From UBA7957 sp965222695 (GTDB lineage Bacteria; Pseudomonadota; Gammaproteobacteria; Granulosicoccales; Granulosicoccaceae), in assembly GCA_965222695.1 (NCBI GenBank), contig OZ244967.1, positions 186,001 through 250,000 of the forward strand: 64,000 bases of DNA, in the 5' to 3' direction. The notes under the pieces are model-generated. The model ran no database searches. It was given only the letters and a program-made list of their open reading frames with translations, and was not told the origin of the DNA. The position numbers and the translations under genes are program-made. Numbering within the stretch: the stretch's first letter is position 1; every line of letters starts with the position of its first letter. Shown one piece after another: positions 59,282 to 64,000 of this stretch.

Positions 59282-61224
59282 GCGGTTTGTGCCTGCAGAT
59301 TAACGGCATCCCGCTGTGCTAACTTGCGGTAACGTTTGTCAAATGCTGCCAGGGTACCACCCACGCCCATCAGAATTGCACCCAGCCATATCCATCGCAA
59401 AAAGGGCTTGTGGTACAGACGCAGGCTCCATGCACCCCTGCCGAGGTCCTCTCCAAGGGCGACAAACAGATCACGGAAAAATCCCGGATCTATTCCGGCC
59501 TCGGTCATAGGCATGGATCCGGGGCCATAATCGCGTTTTTCCGGATGCATGACGGTAATGACTTTGTCTCCCTGGCTTGCAGTCACCAAACCACGCTGAG
59601 CTATATAGTTAGGCCCTTGTATTCTTTCGACACCGTCAAATCTGAAAGTATAGCCTCCCAGTACGTAGGTCTGGCCCGGTTCCAAACGAACATCTCGCTC
59701 GGAATTAAAGACCGACACCAGGGTGATACCCGTGATACTCACTGCCATACCGATGTGTGCAAGCATGGCGCCCCAGTTCGCCAGGGGTTGCTTAAACGGA
59801 GACTTGCCTTGCCGTGATATCCATAGCAGTGTGCCGAAAGCGACCCAGCTCGACATCAACAAACCAAGACCCACCAGTGGTTCAAAATCCGGTATCCACA
59901 AAAGCGGCAATAAAAAGGCGGCGACAAGAGCTGCGACCAAGACCCACCAGGTTTGCTTGATCAGGCGCAGAGCCGTATCGCGTTTCCAGCGCATCAGAAG
60001 GCCCAGCCCCATCAGCAAAAACAGCGGTACGCCCAAAGGCACCATCATGGTATTGAAATACGGAGGTCCGACCGAATATTTCCCGATATTGAGTGCGTCT
60101 GTGATCAAAGGGAATAATGTGCCGAGTAGCACGGTGGCGCACATCACCACCAGAATCACATTGTTCAGTAACAGGCTGGTTTCCTTGGAGTTGAGTTCAA
60201 AAGTTCCCGTAGAGCGTAATTTCGGCGCGCGCCAGGCGAAAAGCGTGAGCGAACTGCCTATGACTACGATCAGGAAAAACAGGATGAACAGCCCTCTGCC
60301 AGGGTCGCTGGCGAAGGCGTGAACCGAGGTCAATACCCCCGAACGGACCAGGAATGTGCCAAGCAAGCTGAGAGAAAAGGCAAAGATGGCGAGCAATACC
60401 GTCCAGGCTTTGAACGCCCCGCGCTTTTCCGTAACCGCAAGCGAATGGATCAATGCGGTGCCGATTAACCATGGCATCAAGGATGCGTTTTCCACCGGAT
60501 CCCAAAACCACCAGCCGCCCCAGCCCAGTTCATAATATGCCCACCAACTGCCCAGCGCGATGCCGAGGGTAAGAAAAACCCAGGCGATGTTGGTCCAGGG
60601 TCTTGACCACCTTGCCCAGGCGGCATCCAGTTTGCCGCCTGCCATGGCAGCCAGGGCGAAGGCGAAAGCAACCGAAAAGCCGACGTAGCCCATGTACAGC
60701 ATGGGCGGATGAATGGCCAGACCGAAATCCTGCAACAAGGGATTGAGGCTGCGACCTTCGGCCGGAACCGGAAACACGCGTTCAAACGGGTTGGAGGTGA
60801 ACAGCATAAAACACATAAAACCGACGCTGATCAAGCCCATAACACTGACAACTCTTGCCAGAACCGCCGGCGGAATACTTTTGCTGAATATGGTTACCGC
60901 TGCGGCCCAGGTGGAAAGAATCAGTGCCCAGAGCAGCAATGACCCTTCGTGAGCTCCCCAAACGGCTGAAATTCGGTAGATAAGAGGCAGTTGAGTATTT
61001 GAATTGTTGGCGACATAAAGAACGGAAAAATCGTTGACGACAAAGGCATAAGTCAGGCAGGCAAAAGAAAATGCCATAAACAACCATTGCGTACGGGCTA
61101 TGGGTTTGCTCAACGCGATCCAGCGATCGCCACCCAGGCTCGCGCCGAGCAAGGGCATTATGCCTTGAACCGCCGCTATTACCAGCGCCACAATTAACGC
61201 GAAATGTCCGAGTTCTGGTACCAC
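59278..61224 (-). CDS. ccmF: Haem lyase subunit CcmF
   Basis: CcmF is the large membrane haem-lyase subunit that passes haem from CcmE to apocytochrome c. The protein has 648 residues with about 15 membrane segments. The WWD domain is GWGGWWFWDPVENASLMPWL, with adjacent conserved histidines (for example WGAHEGSLLLW and ALIHSLAVTEKRG). The C-terminal periplasmic domain contains RDVRLEPGQTYVLGGYTFRF. The start overlaps the ccmE stop. Confidence 0.97.
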   Translation of the reverse strand: MVPELGHFALIVALVIAAVQGIMPLLGASLGGDRWIALSKPIARTQWLFMAFSFACLTYAFVVNDFSVLYVANNSNTQLPLIYRISAVWGAHEGSLLLWALILSTWAAAVTIFSKSIPPAVLARVVSVMGLISVGFMCFMLFTSNPFERVFPVPAEGRSLNPLLQDFGLAIHPPMLYMGYVGFSVAFAFALAAMAGGKLDAAWARWSRPWTNIAWVFLTLGIALGSWWAYYELGWGGWWFWDPVENASLMPWLIGTALIHSLAVTEKRGAFKAWTVLLAIFAFSLSLLGTFLVRSGVLTSVHAFASDPGRGLFILFFLIVVIGSSLTLFAWRAPKLRSTGTFELNSKETSLLLNNVILVVMCATVLLGTLFPLITDALNIGKYSVGPPYFNTMMVPLGVPLFLLMGLGLLMRWKRDTALRLIKQTWWVLVAALVAAFLLPLLWIPDFEPLVGLGLLMSSWVAFGTLLWISRQGKSPFKQPLANWGAMLAHIGMAVSITGITLVSVFNSERDVRLEPGQTYVLGGYTFRFDGVERIQGPNYIAQRGLVTASQGDKVITVMHPEKRDYGPGSMPMTEAGIDPGFFRDLFVALGEDLGRGAWSLRLYHKPFLRWIWLGAILMGVGGTLAAFDKRYRKLAQRDAVNLQAQTA

Positions 61225-61670
61225 TATTGCACCTTGTATCCTGCCTTTTCCGCGGCTTTTAAAGATTCCGCCACTTCCGGCGGCATATAATTTTCGTCAT
61301 GTTTTGCCAACACTTCTTCGGCGATGAAATTACCCTGATCGTCCAGGCGGCCGCGGGTAATTATACCTTGCCCGTCGCGAAATAAATCCGGCAATATACC
61401 CGTATAATTAACGGTAACGGTCTCCTGATAATCGGTAACGTCAAACTGTACGGTCAGGCTGCCTTCTTCCCGCCGGATACTGCCTTCCACGACCATTCCG
61501 CCCATTCTAAAATCATGATTTTTAGGTGCTTCTCCGGCTTTCACCTTCACCGGTTCATAGTAGAGATTCATATTTTCCTGAAAGGCTCGCAGCATAAAGG
61601 CAACGGCGAGTCCTATTCCGCCCACCAGAAGTAATATCAGATAGAGCCTGCGTTTTCGTGCCGGGGTCAT
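61224..61670 (-). CDS. ccmE: Haem chaperone CcmE
   Basis: CcmE carries haem covalently on a His in the periplasm. The protein has 148 residues. An N-terminal membrane helix (LYLILLLVGGIGLAVAFML) is followed by an OB-fold barrel. The haem-binding His is in VLAKHDENYMPPEV, followed by the Tyr that ligates iron. The ATG overlaps the ccmD stop by three bases. Confidence 0.96.
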   Translation of the reverse strand: MTPARKRRLYLILLLVGGIGLAVAFMLRAFQENMNLYYEPVKVKAGEAPKNHDFRMGGMVVEGSIRREEGSLTVQFDVTDYQETVTVNYTGILPDLFRDGQGIITRGRLDDQGNFIAEEVLAKHDENYMPPEVAESLKAAEKAGYKVQ

Positions 61671-61840
61671 GTTCGGTCTCCGTTTATCGCTTCACTGGCG
61701 TGATAGTCACCGGCTTTTTTCAATGCGGCCCGGTGAGTCGCCAGTGGGATCAGAATATTGAGAACGAGCACAATCAGGCCCAGTCCCAGAGAGGACCATA
61801 CGTAAACCGCGTATCCTCCCATGTAAAAAAAATCACTCAT
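61667..61840 (-). CDS. ccmD: Cytochrome c biogenesis protein CcmD (57 residues)
   Basis: This short gene links CcmE release with CcmABC. Translation of the minus strand gives 57 residues: a start MSDFFYMGGYAVYVWSSLGL, a single membrane helix and a short basic tail with THRAALKK. Length, position and the MGGYAxYVW motif are typical of CcmD. The start overlaps the ccmC stop by eight bases and its stop overlaps the ccmE start. It is too small for common length cutoffs and easily missed. Confidence 0.93.
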   Translation of the reverse strand: MSDFFYMGGYAVYVWSSLGLGLIVLVLNILIPLATHRAALKKAGDYHASEAINGDRT

Positions 61841-62588
61841 CGTCCTGCGCCCTTACCAATTGTTTTACCCAGCTTGAGGGAAATTCACGTTCGATCAATT
61901 CCGCTCTGACACGTATAAACAGGGCAATAACATAAAATACCTGAAATGCCAGAGCCATCAGTATTAACGGAATCAGCATATCGATGTGGATCGACGGAGC
62001 ATCCATTTTACTGACGCTGGCTCCCTGGTGCAGTGTATTCCACCAGACCACCGAATAATGAATAATCGGTATATTGACAACACCGACCAACGTCAGGATT
62101 GCCACGGCCCTTGAGCCGGTGCGCTTCTCTTCAAAGGCGTTATATAAAGCCATAATGCCGAGATAAAGAAACAGCAGAATCAACTCAGAAGTCAAACGAG
62201 CATCCCAAACCCACCAGGTACCCCACATGGGCTTACCCCACAGGCTGCCTGTCGCCAGCGCCAGAAAGGTAAAGCTCGCACCAATGGGTGCACTGGTAAT
62301 TAACACCACATCGGCCAGTTTCATCCGCCAGATCAACGAAATCGCCCCGCAGACAGCCATGGCCACATACACGAACATTGACATCCAGGCCGACGGTACA
62401 TGGACATACATAATGCGAAAAGATTCCCCTTGCTGATAATCGGCAGGGGCGACAAACAATCCCATGTAGATCCCGGGGATTAACAAGGCCAGAAAAAGAG
62501 CGCTCAACCAGGGCAGCATCTTACCGGAGATACGGTAAAACCAGACCGGTGACCCGAATCGATGAAACCAGCGCATAAAGACGTTCAT
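61833..62588 (-). CDS. ccmC: Haem exporter subunit CcmC
   Basis: CcmC attaches haem to CcmE. The protein has 251 residues with six membrane segments. The WWD domain is MWGTWWVWDARLTSELILLF, flanked by conserved histidines (YVHVPSAWMSMF and IIHYSVVWWNTLHQG). It starts one base into the ccmB stop region and overlaps ccmD by eight bases. Confidence 0.97.
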   Translation of the reverse strand: MNVFMRWFHRFGSPVWFYRISGKMLPWLSALFLALLIPGIYMGLFVAPADYQQGESFRIMYVHVPSAWMSMFVYVAMAVCGAISLIWRMKLADVVLITSAPIGASFTFLALATGSLWGKPMWGTWWVWDARLTSELILLFLYLGIMALYNAFEEKRTGSRAVAILTLVGVVNIPIIHYSVVWWNTLHQGASVSKMDAPSIHIDMLIPLILMALAFQVFYVIALFIRVRAELIEREFPSSWVKQLVRAQDDE

Positions 62589-63265
62589 TATTGGGAAACA
62601 CTCATTTTCAGGGCCGCCGCGATTGCGACCGGCGCCAGGGTAAAACTCAGAATTAACAATGCGGTTAGGATATAAATTTGCCCGCTGACAGGCAATCCTG
62701 CGGCAGCAGTATCAACCGCGCCTGCGCCGAATATCAACACGGGGATATAAAGCGGTATGACCAACAAAGCGAGCAACATGCCACTGCGCCTTAATCCTAC
62801 CGTAAGTGCTACGCCGATGGCGCCGATAAAGCTGAATACCGGGGTTCCCAACAAAAGTGTAATCATTAATTCGTCCACAGCACGGGTCGCGAGGTTTAAG
62901 CTGACCGCCAGCACGGGCGACAGCAGCAGCAAAGGAACAGCGCTCATAATCCAGTGAGCCATGACACGGGCTATGACCAGAACGGCCAAAGGCTGCGGGC
63001 TCAGAACCAACTGTTCCAGCGTGCCATCTTCGTAATCGCTGCGAAAAAGGCTATCCAGTGACAAGAGTGCCGATAAGAGCGCCGCAACCCAGATAACCCC
63101 AGGCGCGATAGTTTGCAGCAGATTCGGCGATGGACCTATGCCGAGAGGGAAAAGCAGCGTCACCAGAACAAAAAACATCAGCGGATTAAGCGCTTCTCCG
63201 CGATTACGGAATGCGATCAGCAAATCCCTCTTCAGCAGGGAAAAAAAAGCGGGCAGGATCGGCAT
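62588..63265 (-). CDS. ccmB: Haem exporter subunit CcmB
   Basis: CcmB is the membrane subunit of the CcmABCD ABC transporter. The protein has 225 residues and six hydrophobic segments. Typical features are the start LLKRDLLIAFRNRGEALNPL and FRSDYEDGTLEQLVLSPQPL. The neighbouring genes overlap by a single base on each side. Confidence 0.96.
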   Translation of the reverse strand: MPILPAFFSLLKRDLLIAFRNRGEALNPLMFFVLVTLLFPLGIGPSPNLLQTIAPGVIWVAALLSALLSLDSLFRSDYEDGTLEQLVLSPQPLAVLVIARVMAHWIMSAVPLLLLSPVLAVSLNLATRAVDELMITLLLGTPVFSFIGAIGVALTVGLRRSGMLLALLVIPLYIPVLIFGAGAVDTAAAGLPVSGQIYILTALLILSFTLAPVAIAAALKMSVSQ

Positions 63266-63879
63266 CAGGCATCCAACCTCAGACGGATAATCAATTGCTT
63301 CTCCAGATCCACTTCATGATGCGAAGTCATGACCGCCAACCCACCGTTTTGCAGATGATTCCGAAGAAATGATTCGAACATGGCTATGCCGGTTCTGTCG
63401 AGCGCGGCCTGAGGTTCGTCGAGAATCCATAAGGGAGACTGAAATAACAGCAACCGGGCCAGCGCAAGACGCCGCTTCATCCCCGCCGAAAACAACCGCG
63501 GTAGGACATTCTTTTGGGTACGAAGATTCACCATCTCCAGTGCCTGGTTGATTTTCCGCTCATTGACCGGGAAGAGTGTTGTGGCCACGCGCAGATTTTC
63601 CGCAGCGGTCAAATCCTCCTTGATGCCGTTGGAATGGCCGAGCCACGCCAGCTGTTCGCGATATTCAGCACCCAGATAAGCAATGGATTGATCATTCCAG
63701 AAGATCTCTCCGGCATTGGCGGGACGCAGCCCGGTCAATATCTTCAAAAGGGAAGTTTTGCCGCTGCCGTTGCTGCCTTCAACGAGCAGGACTTGTCCGG
63801 CGTCAAGTTCAAACGCGAGATCCTCAAAAAGTGTGAAGTGGCCGCGAACGCAGGAAAGCCCGCGGGATTTTAATGACAC
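63265..63879 (-). CDS. ccmA: Haem exporter ATP-binding subunit CcmA
   Basis: CcmA is the ATPase that releases haem-CcmE. The protein has 204 residues from a GTG start. Walker A is GSNGSGKTSLLKIL, the signature is FSAGMKRRLALARLL, and Walker B is LWILDEPQAALD. The next gene upstream ends seven bases away, so ccmA may be transcribed from further upstream. Confidence 0.95.
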   Translation of the reverse strand: MSLKSRGLSCVRGHFTLFEDLAFELDAGQVLLVEGSNGSGKTSLLKILTGLRPANAGEIFWNDQSIAYLGAEYREQLAWLGHSNGIKEDLTAAENLRVATTLFPVNERKINQALEMVNLRTQKNVLPRLFSAGMKRRLALARLLLFQSPLWILDEPQAALDRTGIAMFESFLRNHLQNGGLAVMTSHHEVDLEKQLIIRLRLDA

Positions 63880-63886
63880 GAGTTCG

Positions 63887-64000
63887 TTAATCCAACAGAT
63901 TGATAGAGTTGAGCGCTTTATCGGGGAAATTAAGCTCTATGTCAATATCATAGATCAAGCCGCCGCGGAATGCCTTCCATTCAAGCCTCGGCTGCAGATC
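63887..64000 (-). CDS. C-terminal end of an unidentified protein (partial)
   Basis: The minus strand is open from the window edge to a TAA at 63887-63889. It encodes at least 37 residues ending in ALNSINLLD, with a preceding RLEWKAFRGGLIYDIDIELN. It is in the same direction as ccmA, with seven bases between. I do not recognise the family from this fragment. It could be the first gene of the ccm operon or an unrelated gene read through. Confidence 0.45.
   Translation of the reverse strand, partial: DLQPRLEWKAFRGGLIYDIDIELNFPDKALNSINLLD

Overview
The window is a chromosomal segment of a gammaproteobacterium that I cannot name to genus. The evidence is the gene order: yciO-scpA-scpB, suhB/trmJ-cysE-iscRSUA-hscBA-fdx-iscX, tig-clpP-clpX-lon-hupB-ppiD, and a complete ccmABCDEFGHI cluster. 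It also carries LptE, a lipoprotein c-type haem protein and an AapJQMP amino-acid ABC transporter. Most of the window is conserved core genome. There is no CRISPR array, prophage, toxin-antitoxin locus or defence island.

Layout. 1-12.6 kb: the end of purF; an HD-GYP c-di-GMP phosphodiesterase; a periplasmic group (parvulin PPIase, TPR protein, L,D-transpeptidase); YciI and YciB; YciO-ScpA-ScpB; an Smr protein; MsrB; a TlpA-like thioredoxin; SuhB; TrmJ. 12.6-14.1 kb: a 272-bp MITE abutting an IS630-family element, both lying between trmJ and cysE. 14.1-20.7 kb: cysE and the Isc iron-sulfur cluster operon, with an IscR-type operator before iscR and an intrinsic terminator between iscA and hscB. 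20.7-21.3 kb: four tRNA genes (Pro, Arg, His, Leu). 21.4-30.6 kb: the protein quality-control block tig, clpP, clpX, lon, hupB, tRNA-Val, tRNA-Asp, ppiD. 30.8-38.1 kb: a hemerythrin-like protein, LptE, a non-coding stretch with a perfect FNR-type box and a terminator (possible small RNA), a GGDEF-EAL protein, argG, a lipoprotein and nadC. 38.2-39.6 kb: a second, different MITE abutting a second IS630 copy that looks identical to the first. 39.7-49 kb: a lipase-like protein, a DMT exporter, malonyl-CoA decarboxylase, a cytochrome c'-like lipoprotein, citrate synthase, an esterase, EttA, a YlqF-type GTPase and a CbiX-type chelatase. 49.6-53.9 kb: aapJQMP. 53.9-56.5 kb: a REP doublet, a Nudix hydrolase, two YbjQ-family proteins and an M48 peptidase. 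56.6-63.9 kb: ccmIHGFEDCBA on the minus strand, including a 57-codon ccmD, then the last 37 codons of an unidentified gene.

How it fits together. The Isc system supplies Fe-S clusters, with CysE feeding cysteine to IscS. Trigger factor, ClpXP, Lon and the two parvulins handle folding and turnover. The Ccm system makes c-type cytochromes, of which the small lipoprotein at 42.8 kb is a likely client.

I found no clear new multi-gene system. The points most worth checking are: (1) both IS630 copies sit exactly at the terminal TA of a MITE, and the two MITEs are unrelated; (2) the transposase is split at an A7 run needing a +1 shift, identically in both copies; (3) a possible FNR-controlled small RNA at about 32.0-32.13 kb; (4) an internal duplication of the TPR block in CcmI; (5) a YbjQ / membrane-YbjQ / M48 peptidase cassette; (6) an internal terminator in the isc operon.
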